Assembly (NCBI RefSeq): GCF_020921035.1
Contig: NC_063155.1
Coordinates: 5,441,001-5,505,000 of the forward strand
Direction: 5' to 3'
Length of the DNA stretch: 64,000 nt
From: Rhodamnia argentea
Lineage: Eukaryota > Streptophyta > Magnoliopsida > Myrtales > Myrtaceae
Shown: one piece after another, positions 22,649 to 34,700 of the stretch
Position numbering within the stretch: the first letter of the stretch is position 1
How the letters are laid out: every line of letters starts with the position of its first letter
The notes under the pieces: model-generated
The model's database searches: none
What the model was told of the DNA's origin: nothing
The model's input: only the letters and a program-made list of their open reading frames with translations
Position numbers and translations under genes: made by a program

Positions 22649-23670
22649 TTAGCGACGGACTCATCTGTTCGTCGCTAATTGGCACCGTACATTAGCGACG
22701 AAAAAAAATATTCGTCGCTAATTAGCTACCCAAAAAAATATCCATCGCTAATTAGCCACGAAAAAAAATGCCCATCCCTAATTAGCCACGAAAAAACGTT
22801 TCGTCGCCAATATAGAAGTAATTAGCGACGAAGATAGTTTTCGTCGCTAAATTCACTCAAGTAAAGTAGCGACAAATAGGCATGTCGTCGCGAATATAAA
22901 AGTGGACGTTTAGCGATGACATAACATTTTCGTCGCTAATTAGTGACAATCAAAATTGTCGTCGCAGAAAACATACAAATAAAATAGCGACGAACAACAT
23001 TGTCGTCGCTAATTTACGTGTATGTGGTTCGCGACGAATTAGAATATGCGTCGCTAATTATCGACAAACACAATAGTTCGTCACTATTTTTAGTCTTTAG
23101 CGACGAACATATGTTTCGTCGGTAATTACTGTGAAGCAAATTACCGATGAAAATATTGTTCGTCGTAAATTAGCGACGAATTACGTGTTTGTCGCTAAAT
23201 AAAATGGTGATTTAGCGACGACAATGCTTTTCGTCACTAACTTGTATTGAGACGAATTACAACATGTGTCGCTAATTATCGACGAACATATTTTTCGTCG
23301 CTATTTAATGTGATGCAAATTACCGACGAAAATATTGTCCGTCGTAAATTAGCGACGAATTTGGATTTCCGTGGCTAATTAGTGACGAATTACGTATTCG
23401 TCGCTAAATAATATTGTGATTTAGCGACGAGCATGCTTTTCGTCACTAACTTTTATTCAAACAATTTGTAGCGACGAACAAGGTTTTCGTCGCCAATTTA
23501 CTTGTCAAATTAGCGACGAAAATATTATTCATCGCTAATTTGGCGACGCGCACCTACTTTTCGTTGCTATTGCTTCAACGAATTCCTTTTTGTATAAATT
23601 TTGCGCGAAATTGGTTTTGCTTGCAAAATTGGCCATGAAATATATATTCGTCGCTAACTTTGGCGACACG
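22649..23670. repeat. Internal array of the CACTA subterminal motif
   Basis: About 1 kb packed with ttagcgacgaa and ttcgtcgctaa, mostly as facing pairs separated by 4-10 bases, so many units are imperfect palindromes. It lies between the stop of the Tnp2 gene and the leader of the second gene, about 7 kb from either terminus. No CACTA-type end flanks it. It may mark an old nested element or a motif array acting on the second gene's promoter. Confidence 0.8.
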
Positions 23671-23811
23671 TAACAATTGTCTTCCACATCAAAACAATAA
23701 AAATATATAATACTATTCACAAAAAATTGTAATAATAAAATAAAATTTAAAGTAAGAAACGTCATACTAATAATAATAAGTATACATAATTAGTTAAAAT
23801 TGGCAAAATGT

Positions 23812-26800
23812 CTAATCTTCGTCTTCATCATCATCTTCATCTTGACTTTGGTCTTCGTTTTGATCTTCTTCTTCATCTTCATCTTCATCTTCATCTTCAT
23901 CTTCATCATGAGTATCATCTTCATCCTCTGTCCCAAAATCAGATTCTTCATCACCATCTACATTTGATTCGCGAATTTCAGTTTCATCCACATCTATGAC
24001 TGCTCCACATGGATCTCGTAAAGTCAGAATGTTATATTCCTCAACTTCAACCGTGTTACAAACTTCCTCTTGTTGATACGCTGTATCCTTCCGGTGTGCC
24101 TCAATTTTCGTTCGTGCTTTGGTTTTACATACAGCCCACCAATCGCCTTTGTCGCGTTTTAAACTAGGATATGATGCATAATATACTTGAATTGCTTGTT
24201 GTGCTAAGACAAATGGTTCATATTTCATAAACCTTTTCTTGTGATTTACTTCAACCATATTGAACTTCCTATGCACTTTCATTCCTCTGACGGGGTCGAA
24301 CCACATGCACTTAAATAATATAACCCGCATTAATGGTCCAGGGTACTCTATCTCTATGATTTCATCCAACAAGCCATAAAAATCATCTTTCGCACTACTA
24401 CCATTGGATGACCGAACACACACACCACTATTCATTGTGGCTTTTCCCGTTCCGTACTCTCGAGTATGAAAATTGTACCCGTTTATGAAATATGCTGGCC
24501 AAGTTCGTACCCTTGTTTGTGGACCCCATGACAGATGATATAGCAATCCTTGCTCCTCGACTTGATCATGATTGCTGTGAATCTGAAGTCACACATGCAA
24601 AGTTAACACAATATTTTTTAACTAATGATTTCTAGAACATTAATAACTTACATAAGTCCATAACCAACTTACATATATTTTGAACCATGTCGCAAATTGT
24701 TCATCGCACAAACGGTCAAACTTATTTGGTGGTAGTCCATACATTGAAGTTTGAAAAATCCTATTAACAAATACCATTTAAATATTAGCAAATGTTTGAA
24801 ACACAATAAATATATTTGTAGAAGTACACTTACTTGAAGTATGGCCCCACTTTCGGACAATTCAGCAAAATATATGTATGAGTTGCTCGCCATTCTTGGT
24901 CCGTTAAATAACGACACTTACATGCGCCACTTGGTCGACCAAGATAATTAAAAATAGAGAATGGTTTGCAATTGGGATCAATGGGCCCCTCATCATTTCT
25001 TCCTGCTCTCTGCCTCTTGCAATGCACGTGCGGCTCAAAATAGTATGATGCAAATGTTGTCACTTCTTCCACAACATATGCATTACAAATTGAAGCTTCA
25101 ACACATGCCTTGTTATTTGCTTTTCTCTTCAAATGATATAAGAACCTACTTGCAATATGAAAAAGTTAATAAGAATATAATAAGTGATAAAGTAATTTCA
25201 AATTTATTAAAGAAATATTTTACCTTTCAAATGGATACATCCAGCGAAATTGGACGGGACCCGCAACTTTGGCCTCATAAGGCAAGTGAACTAATAAATG
25301 TTCCATTGAATCAAAAAACGATGGAGGGAATATCCTTTCTAAGTTGCAAAGAATGATTGAAATATCTCTCTCCAGCTTCTCCATGTGTGATGCTTTTAAC
25401 ACAGTTGAGCAAATATCATGAAAAAAATTACTTAACTCTGTGATAGCGCCCCATACAAAGTTCGGTAGAAGTTCTTTGAAAGCTATTGGAATTAGTTTTT
25501 CCATAAATATGTGGCAATCATGGCTCTTCATACTAGTCAACTTGCATTCATTCAAATCAACACATCTCCCGAGGTTCGAAGCGTATCCATCAGGAAATTG
25601 CACAAATTTCAACCATTGGCGGACAACCCGTCTCTGCTCCCTATTCAAAGTGTAAACCGCTTTTGGTTTTGGTCCCCTACTGCTTGCATCCACATCTAAT
25701 GCTGGTCGATCACAAATAACTCTCATATCTTTTCTCGGATTCAAGTTGTCTTTCGTTTTTCCAGTAACATCCATCACAGTATTGATGACATTATCAAAAA
25801 CATTCTTTTCCACGTGCATGACGTCAAGATTATGACAAATAAGATGGGTCTTCCAATATGGTAGATCCCAAAATATACTGCGCTTAGTCCACTTATGTGT
25901 GCTACCGTACGCAAAAGTCGTGCCATGGGGGTTTTCAACAACAGTCGGGAAGTCATGCACTCGCTCCCAAATTTGATCACCAATCAACCTCAATGGTGGG
26001 AGTGTTCTTTCAATCCTATTTTTGATGAACTCTTTTTTATTCATTCGAAATGTATGATTTCTCGGCAAAAATTGTCTGTGACAGTCAAAATAGGTGGCCT
26101 TCTTACCGTGTTTTAATCGGAAGGACTTTGATCTCTCCATACAAATCGGACATCCTAACATCCCAGTTGTACTCCATCCAGATAACATCCCATAAGCTGG
26201 AAAGTCATTTATCGTCCAAAGAAGTGCAGCATTCATTACAAATGTTTGATTAGTAGAAACATCATATGTAAGAACACCTTCATCCCATAGCTGCCATAAC
26301 TCCGTAATCAATGGTTGCATATAAACATCTATCAATTTTTTCGGATTTTGCGGGCCGGGCATGATCAATGTCAAAAACATATAAGGTGTCTTCATGCACA
26401 TACCAGGTGGCAGATTATACGGAGTTAAGATAACTGGCCAACATGAATAGTTTTTTCCCGATTTCCCAAATGGGGCAAATCCATCAGCACAGAGACTTAA
26501 CCTAATGTTTCGAGGCTCCATCGCAAACTCGGGGTATGTTCTATCAAAACATTTCCATGCCTCTGCATCCGAAGGATGACACATCAAACCCTCCTCGGTT
26601 TCATGATTTGCATGCCAAGTCATGTGTTCAGTGATGGCTTGAGACGCATAAAGCCTTTGCAATCCGGGGATTAAAGGCAGATAAAACATTTGCTTGCATG
26701 GTCTACGCTTCTGATTACGATCTTGCCTCCCGCTAATCTTGTACCTCGGTTGGTTATAGAATTTGCAAGATTCGTCATTTTCATCATTCCCCCAATATAA

Positions 26801-27583
26801 CATACAACCCCCACTACATACATCAATCCTTACAACTGGAAGACCTAAGTCATCAACTAGCTTCTTCATGTCATAAAAATCATTTGGCATAATATTATCG
26901 TGAGGCATTGCTTCTCACACTACGTCAACAAAAGAGTTGAAGCAATTCTCGGACACATTATGCTCTGCCTTGATGTTTAACGGTCTCGCGGTCACCGATA
27001 ACTTAGTATGGTTGTCACAACCTGCCCATAAAGGTTCATCTGCTGCTTTCAATACTTCCCGGAACTGATTAGATGTAAAAGCTTCATTCTGCACATTCTC
27101 ATCGGAACCCGTTACTCCCGCCTCTTGAAATTGCGATGCATAGCTAGTGCCCACTTGTTCAAATGTAGGAGCAAAACTAGTACTCGCATGGTTCGTTTCT
27201 GAAACGAAGTTTTGACCAGCTGCATCAATCACCATCCGCTGGTATGGGTTCAATTGGTTATAATAGCTACATTCTTCCCTAACTGAAAATTGATCACTTC
27301 TTCGATATTCTTCATCGGATATAAATTGTTCACCATGGCAAGTCCAATTATAATAATTCGGAGTGAACCCAAATCTACAAAGATGTTCTCTAACTTGATC
27401 ACACTCATAAAATTTATTATTACTACACCTTTTACATGGACACCTTAACTTACTTCCATCCATAAACTCAAATTCACTACTAGCAAAGTCCAAAAACTGT
27501 TCCAACCCAGTCTGAAACTCATCGGTCAATCCTCGTCGTCCGGATAAGTTCTTATTATACATCCAAGCTCTCTGACTTTGCAT
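23812..27583 (-). CDS. CACTA transposase, Tnp2 family (TnpD-like), one in-frame TGA
   Basis: Catalytic transposase of a CACTA element. Exons 25224..27583, 24834..25145, 24673..24760 and 23812..24582 join in phase at GT-AG sites, about 1176 codons. Domains in order: an N-terminal transposase-associated domain starting WMYNKNLSGRRGLTDEF with Cys-rich RCPCKRC; the Tnp2 core from KLVDDLGLPV through VCSGGCMLYW, LSLCADGFAPFG and LICHNLDVMHVEKNVFDNV; DUF4218 around VHLPYEAKVAGPVQFRWMYP; DUF4216 around REYGTGKATMNSGV and IEYPGPLMRVILFKC; and an acidic Asp/Glu tail. The start is the Met of MQSQRAWMY, as is usual for the family; an upstream Met at 27613 is in frame. One codon, number 223 (26917..26915), is TGA where the family normally has Arg. 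No other break seen, so this copy is probably not autonomous unless the stop is read through or spliced out. Confidence 0.9.
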
Positions 27584-28420
27584 TGTATACGTGTAAATAT
27601 TAAAAATTTTCATAAAATATGAAAAATACCATCTCCACTATTTATTAAATTTCTATTTGTGACGAAACAATTACTTTCAAATTGAAAAAGATACCATGTC
27701 AAGAAGACTTACCCAAATATTTGATTGAAATCTTTATAGTAACAAGCGCTCGGTTTGATGAGAAGTGCACGGTTTTCTTGTATCGCGAGCCTTCAAATGG
27801 ACACGTACCCAAAAAAAAAAATTACTTGACATTCATGAAGCTTATGCCAATTCACAGAAGAAAATGGTGAAATATATAATAGTTTATTCTAGGAATAGCA
27901 TAACACACGAATTTAGGAACGAAAAAAAATTTCGTCGCTAATTAGCCACGGACAACTTTGTTCGTCTCTAATTTCCGACGGAAGAGCACGTCCGTCGCAA
28001 ATTAGCGACGAATTAAATTTTCCGTCGCAAATTAGCGACGGCCACGCTCTTCCGTCGCTAATTACGTTACGAACATTAAAAAAAAAATGTCGCAAATATT
28101 ATCATTAATTTCGCATTACTACATATTTTACAGAGATACCTTAACTTATTTCAATCCATGAGCTCAACTTTACTTTGAAATAACAAAAAGTTACAATGTC
28201 GACAACACTTACCGAAGTATCCGATTGAATTTTTTTGTAGGAGAAAGTGGTCAATGATGAAAATTCCAATGTTCGCTTGGATTGTGAGTCTTTCAAATGA
28301 ACACGTACCTAAAAAAAAAATTATTTAGCATTCATGAAATTCATGGTAATTAATAGAAGAAAAAAGTGAAATAAACAACAAGTTACTCTATCATTACCAT
28401 AAGACACAAATAGGAATAGA
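27430..28420. repeat. Partial tandem duplication at the 5' end of the Tnp2 gene
   Basis: Sequence at 27690-27900, upstream of the transposase start, recurs at about 28190-28410 (shared words: tcaaatg-acacgtacc, gacattcatgaa-style blocks, and a poly-A tract). A piece of the first coding exon near 27430-27480 recurs at about 28125-28180. A short subterminal-motif array (about 27910-28090) sits between the copies. The second copy has no long ORF, so it looks like a duplicated promoter/leader. Confidence 0.6.
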
Positions 28421-28641
28421 GAAGACAGGAGGCAAACAAGAAGCGAGCAAAGAGTGGACGACGAAAGACTCTTCTGTGGATAGAGAGAAGGTAAAGGGGT
28501 TTTAAAGAGAGAAGATAAAGCGGTCTAAGTCCTCCTCCTCCACAGCTGATGTATTGCCAATTGCTGCGCCTGCAGCTATGATGGCTCTTGATGACGTGCT
28601 GTCTTTTCCGTGACCAGAGACTTCTTCTGACATCTATGAAG

Positions 28642-29999
28642 CACTACTATTTAGCGACGAATATCATAATGTCGTCGCTAATTAGCGACGAAAAAACTTT
28701 TCGTCGCTACATTTAACGTAACCCATTTGCGACGGAAGCATAAGTTCGTCACTAATTTGCGACGAACGTATATTTCGTCGCTAAATCTATCTAGCCAATT
28801 TACGACGAACAACTGTATTTGTCGCCAAATTCAAAGAAAACACTGGCGACGAAAATCATATTTCGTCGCTGAATAGCGACGAAAGTCATTTTCGTCGCTA
28901 GAGTCAGCTAACATTGTGCGACGAAAAATATTCATTAGTATGGTCGGTGAACTCGGTTTTACATCAAGTTTTTCAATCTGCTTTAACCGACATTATGTCG
29001 GTGGCCGGAGGGAGTGACATCATGTCGGTGGCCCGTTAGTGATAACTTTGCGGAAATGAACGGTTGAGAAGTTTTACATTTGCGACGGAAATAGAACGTC
29101 CTCACTAATTACCGACGAAATATATTTCGTCGCTAATCATAATACACAATTGGCGACGAAGGGACACGTTCGTCACCAATTAGCAACGATGTTCTGATAT
29201 TTCGTCGCTAAATTCCCACTATTCTCTGTTTTTTCCTTACGGTTTCTGCAGCCTTTCTTTACTTTCGAAAGGAGACCCACACTTTTTTCTCAAAAGGAGA
29301 GTCGCCCTTTTTTCTTTTCAACGTTGAAGAGCCAGAAAGCATTTGCCTGCAGAAGAAAGCGTGTGGCCGTACCAATTTTGAGTTACTAAAGCGAGAGAAT
29401 TAGTAACGAATGTTTAGCATTTCATCGCTAATTCTCGACAATAAGTTCAAAATCGTCGCCAACTGTTGATGGTCTCTCATTAGCGATGAAACACATTATT
29501 TACGACTATTATGTTCGTCGCCAAATTGTAATTTACCAATAAACCAATATATTACTGTCGTCGCTAAATGTTAGGTCTCGCTCAGTAGCGACGAACACTT
29601 TATTCGTCGCTAATTTACTCAACAAGCAATCAAATATGAAGGGTCTGCATTAAACATTAGCGACGGAATAATTTTTCATGGATATTTTCGTCGCAAATGT
29701 GTCACATAGATATTTCATCGCCAATTTCGTCGCCACTTAGCGGCGGAACTTTTTTCATGGCTATTTTCGTCATAAATGAGCTACAAATATTTTATTCGTC
29801 GTTAGGGTCGTCGCAAATTGGCGACGACTTATTTTCCGTCGCTTAGTTCGTCGCACATTGGCGACAAATAATATATTCGTAGCTAATTATGTCGCTAATT
29901 AGAGACGAAGTAATTCGTCGTTAAATCCGTCACAAAAAATATGATTCGTCGCTATTATCGTCGCTAATTGTTCGTGGCTAAATAGGTGTTTTTCTAGTG
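28642..29999. mobile_element. Probable nested non-autonomous CACTA-like element
   Basis: The right end reads, in reverse complement, CACTAGAAAAACACCTATTT followed by AGCCACG, a second CACTA-type terminus 494 bp inside the outer end. A matching left candidate, CACTACTATTTAGCGACG, lies at 28642. Flanking triplets are aag and aat, so only two of three bases agree. The 1.36-kb interior is mostly subterminal-type motif with a unique core around 28930-29080 and no transposase. Its right terminus is clearer than its left. Confidence 0.5.
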
Positions 30000-30493
30000 A
30001 ATTTGCGACGAAAAAAGGTGGTCGTTGCTAATTAGCGACGAAATGTGAATTTTCGTCGCTAATTGGCGACTAATCATATTTTTGTCGCAAAGGATATAGC
30101 GACGAACAATATTTTCATGGCCGTTTTCGTCGCTAATGTTCGACGAAATTTTTTTGTCGCTATTTTCGTCGCAACGAAATATTGTTCGTGGCTATTGTCG
30201 TTGCAAATTAGCGACGAAAACTATTTCGTGGTCATTTTCGTCGGAAATTAGTGACGAAAAATATTTCGTGGCTATTTTCGTCGCAAATTAGTAACGAAAT
30301 TTGTTTCCGTCGCTATATTCGTCACTAATTAGCGACGAATTTATTCGTCACTAATTAGCGACGAATTTATTCGTCGCTAATTTCGTCGCAAATAGCGACG
30401 AATATTATTTTTGTCGCTATTTTCGTCGGAAATTAGCAACGAATGTTTTTCGTCGCAAATTTTTCGTGGCTAAATCCGTGTTTTTTTGTAGTG
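30000..30493. repeat. Right subterminal repeat array of the CACTA element
   Basis: Dense gcgacgaa / ttcgtcgc motifs, including several exact palindromic units such as attagcgacgaatttattcg, up to the terminal GTAGTG. This is the counterpart of the array at 15488-16320. Confidence 0.85.
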
Positions 30494-31309
30494 TGGGATT
30501 GTTTGACGGTTCATGAGCATCAACTTAAGACAGCTTAAGGAATATCGCGCCTCCCAATGAAAATTGAAGTCTATGGAACGCCTAAGTCTCACTTATCAAC
30601 GATGTTATCTCGTTGCAAGTTAAGACAAGTGCCACATATATATAGCATTTTATCTCACCACACCCAGGCGAAGTGGGATTTCATTCATTCCTACCCTATC
30701 ACCATATTAAAAGCCTGCTAGGAGCCGCTCCTTATCTAGACCCTCTAGTTCATGCGAACACTTCATGCCCTCATTGGACCGGGTCGTTACATGCACATCA
30801 TCACAAATATGCTGTGAAGCACCTTTAGTTTCTGCTAGGTCCCTTTAGATTTGTAATGAGTTTAACTATATATTTGATCTCTCTTTTTACGACGCAGGTA
30901 TTGTGCTTCTATTGCTTACGCCTGTCCTCGTCGGGAGGTATACGGATTCCGATTTTGAAAAGCATTAACTCCTAGTATCAAAACCAATTATCAATCTCAG
31001 ACCCTACAATTCACATTGTGGGGACAATTTTTTATTTTGACTATACTTCATTGTAGAATTTGGTACAAAGTATCTTGATAAGCAATGGCAGAAGCATGCT
31101 ATAGCAAAGAACTTGCCAACAAACTTGGGGAAAGTAATCCAAAAATTGATAACATATCAGGTGTTTTTCCTGAACCGCTCATTTGGCATCAAACATGCTT
31201 GTCATTGGAAGGATCAAGTAGACATGTTCGAGTTCGGGACAATTCGCCAAAGCACTTCAAGTAACATTTTCAGCTAAAGGAACATTTTTCTTGGTCTTTA
31301 TCTGAAGCA
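30494..31309. other. Unassigned sequence between the CACTA end and the AKR 3' flank
   Basis: Not homologous to the AKR exon that should stand here if the CACTA insertion were simple. The first 300 bp ends at gggtcgttaca near 30793, which looks like the end of an LTR-type repeat, but I cannot define a start or a target duplication. A 59-codon ORF at 31085..31264 (MAEACYSKELANKLGES...) has no recognised family. Confidence 0.3.
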
Positions 31310-31761
31310 GACATCAATCAATGTCCACAGAAAGATTAACGGGCGCTCTAAGCAACATTCTCCGTGCACCGAATATTATCTATCTATCTATCTATCAGTG
31401 AGAAGCTAACCGTGTCGTGCTCCATTAGCCGAACCTCGCTGTTGCACAACTGATGAAACATTAGTCAGAATAAAGCACAGGCAACGCATCTCCACCTTAA
31501 GACAGGACACCTCTGCTTGTTCAATCCCAACATTCACACACACACACACACTACAGTGTCTACCACAAGAAGCTCAAACAACAGAGCAACATACAATGTC
31601 TGCCACATCACTTATTCTCATGATTTATTTAGGCTCCCCATGTTAAGACCGAAATGCGGATATCGCAACCACCGATCTGGCGATTTCACTACAATATTCT
31701 CCTCGCGACAAAGTAACTCCATCGAGCAAATGCATGGCCAATCTTTTATCTACAGCACGCC

Positions 31762-34700
31762 TTATCTTGCTGGGGTATTTGCATGTCTCCATGAATGCTT
31801 GGCTAATAATTCCACCTCTCTTTCACCACTTACTTCATTCATGGCCATGACATCGCAAATTTCTCTCATCTCGTCTTGGCTAAGCTTAATTCCCACTGAT
31901 CCAATATTGTCTTCAAGGTTCTCGGCTTTTCTGGTCCCTATATATCGTGGCAACTGAAAGTTAAAACGTTTGTGATAAATATGGGAAAACCAACAATTGC
32001 CTGATTTGACAGACCTCCTAACTTTGCAAAATTCAACGGCTATCAGCATAGTAACACTAAATATATTACAATGTGACGCACTGTTTGCTCAAAATAGTTA
32101 CCTGGTATTGGGATAATGTCAATCCCTTGATGAAGAAGCCACGCTAGGGCCAGTTGAGGAGTGGTGCAGCCATGCTTTGCAGCGAGGTCGACAACTTTTT
32201 GATATATAACTTTGTTCTTCTCTAAGTTCTCCCCGGTGAATCTTGGATGCATAGCCTATCATATAACCATAGACATCAGCATAGAAGCACAAACTACAAC
32301 TGATACATAACCAAGAAATCCAAAAAAAAAAAGTTCCAAGGCAGCAAAAGGTCTTCTGCATAATCCCACTCTCTCTGCAAGCTCTAATTCAATCCTCTTG
32401 GGAATGAAGAGGTTGATTATAGAAAGGCTTAGTGGTTCTTTGAATGTGAAGAGAAAAGTATGCTTAGATAGGCAAAAGATGGGGACTTCTCGTTTGGTTT
32501 TCTTAGGCTGCGCATAGTAACCATTCTGTTCCTTAAAACTGATTCTGATTAAAATGACTTTTTCTGATTACGTTTCTGGATGAGTTTTAGAGAATCAGAA
32601 CGCATTTGGTAACTGCCCAAAATTTCTGTTCCTGGAATAGAAACGCATTTGATAACTGCACAAAATTTCTGTTTCAAAAAATTGTTTCTCTTCCTAATTT
32701 TTCTCATTTAAGTTAAATAACTATGTAGTTAATTTGTAAAAATTTCATTCTAAATTGAAGATTAATTTTCAATGCATACTAAAATAATTTAAAATACATT
32801 TTTTTTTTAGCATGTCATAAATGAAATACAAATTTTAATACATTACGTTTGAAGTTCGTTTAAAGCATGAGAAAGTCCCCATATTAAGAACTCATTTTTT
32901 TTTCTTTAAATGTTGCATTATCCAAAATACATACAAACATAGAAGCCAAATAATCAAATTATCCACTAACAAAAAAAAAAAACAAATTATCTTCCTTGAT
33001 ACGAAGTACAAGTTCTTCACTATTATTTTGCAACTTTTGTCCTAAATCCAAGTGGGTGTTTAGATTCAACTCTACGTGCAAATGTTTACATTTTGTGACT
33101 CACTACTACGAGTATATATGTTATCATCCACATGTTGGATGCCATCATCTTCGTGACATTTTTTACGGTAAGAGTGAAATCTATGAAATTTAGGCTCAAA
33201 TTTATGAAAATGAGTCAAACTAGTCTAATATAAGATTATTCTATTTTTAGGGATTTTCTAAATTTTTGGTGATTTTTAAAAAAAAAATCCAATTTTTTTT
33301 AAAATTTTAAATTTTAAATTTTATTTTTATTAGGTTGAGGGAAAAGTGATGAGAGAACTAAAAGGGAAAAGTGAGAGATGTGAGAATTCATTTTGTTTTG
33401 TGATTCTCAAAAGTGATTCTTTTTCCGGAATCAACTTTTTTTTTGTTCTGGATTTTACTTTAAAACCGATTTCGATTTTCTAAAACCGATTCTGAGAACA
33501 GAATCATAATCAAATTTATTTGCGTTACCAAACGCGATTCTCATCCTTTCTTATTTCCAGAATCGGAATCGGAGAATGAGAATGGTTACTATGCAGGCCA
33601 TTAGTTGCTGTATATTGAGCTTGTAGCAGGATTGCTCACCCGCTTGCTGCTGTTGATGCTAATATAAAATTAAGCTTGAAGGTAACATAATTCAGATTCT
33701 CTTGCCAATAGACTAATGATCGATATCACCAAAGTAAATTGCGAAAAAACATACCAACACGCTCTCCGCGGGCAAGCTCTCAACAACCGCCTTCCCGCCA
33801 AAGAAACCATGACCTAGAGGGCTATATGCGACTATCCCAATGCCAAGTTCTCTGAAATTGAAAGACACGTAAAAACTGCCTCACTTCCTTGACATATTGA
33901 AGGGACAAATAACAAGCATCTTGAGGATAATTGGAGAAGACCTGCAAAGTGGAATTAATTCGTCCTCGATTTCCCGAGTCCACAGAGAATACTCCATTTG
34001 CACAGCTGTGATTGGATGAATGGCATGAGCTCTCTTTATTGTATTGATGCTAGCTTCTGACAGACCAATGTACTTTATCTTCCCTTCCTCCACCAGCTTC
34101 TTGAGTTCTCCCATCTATCTTACAAATTGCAATTGATTTAGCTTAAACCGATTTTGCAAATTGCAATTGGGTTGGAGAAAAATGATCATATGCTAGAAAA
34201 CAATGTGAAGAAACACCATGATTCGACAGTGCTTACAGTATCCTCTATCGCTACTGTGGTGTCCACCCTGTGCTGATAGTACAAGTCTATGTAATCAACA
34301 CCAAGTCTCTTAAGACTACCTTCGCAGCATTCTCTTACGTACTCAGGAGTACCTCTGATGGCAACTTGACCCCCCTCCATCAGTGCAATGCCGAATTTGG
34401 TCGCTAACTGAATTTTCTCTCGCGGAAGCTCCTTCAGAGCCTGAGCAAGTAATCAGTTAGGACAACCAGCAAAAAAAAAAAAAAGACTAGGAGGCAACAT
34501 AACACACTAATAAGAGGTATCATCTGAGTCTCAAAATGTCTGTCTCATAACAATGTTCAGGGTTAAAAATTATCACAGAGAGATTAAAATCTTGATGCAT
34601 TGAAGCTAATTAAAACTGGCATCACCTTTCCAATCATGATCTCATTGTCATGATCATGACCATAGACATCTGCTGTATCAAAGAAGGTGATGCCCTTCTC

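Larger units (their letters stand above)
15488..30493 (-). mobile_element. CACTA (En/Spm) DNA transposon, ~15.0 kb, with captured host exons
   Basis: The left end reads CACTACAAAAAAACACCG and the right end, in reverse complement, CACTACAAAAAAACACGG. The next 20 or so bases match as well (GATTTAGCCACGAAA). Both ends carry subterminal arrays of TTAGCGACGAA / TTCGTCGCTAA. Genes run right to left: a Tnp2-type transposase (27583 to 23812), a Ptta/En/Spm-type second protein (21234 to 19563), then captured TFIIA exons (17690 to 16644). CACTA elements make 3-bp target duplications, but the flanking triplets here are gtt and tgg. The right flank may therefore have been rearranged after insertion. The near-identical ends and almost open genes suggest a young element. 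Confidence 0.93.

Noticed and set aside
23808-23999. Plus-strand His/Leu-rich 63-codon ORF
   Set aside because: It is the antisense of the acidic Asp/Glu tail of the Tnp2 transposase.
16321-30484. CRISPR-like appearance of regularly repeated short motifs
   Set aside because: This is a plant CACTA transposon with palindromic subterminal motifs of irregular spacing; no spacer/repeat regularity and no cas genes.
30494-30793. Possible short LTR starting TGTGGGATTG and ending GTTACA
   Set aside because: No target duplication and no clear partner end; the apparent start overlaps the CACTA terminus, so I left it unassigned.
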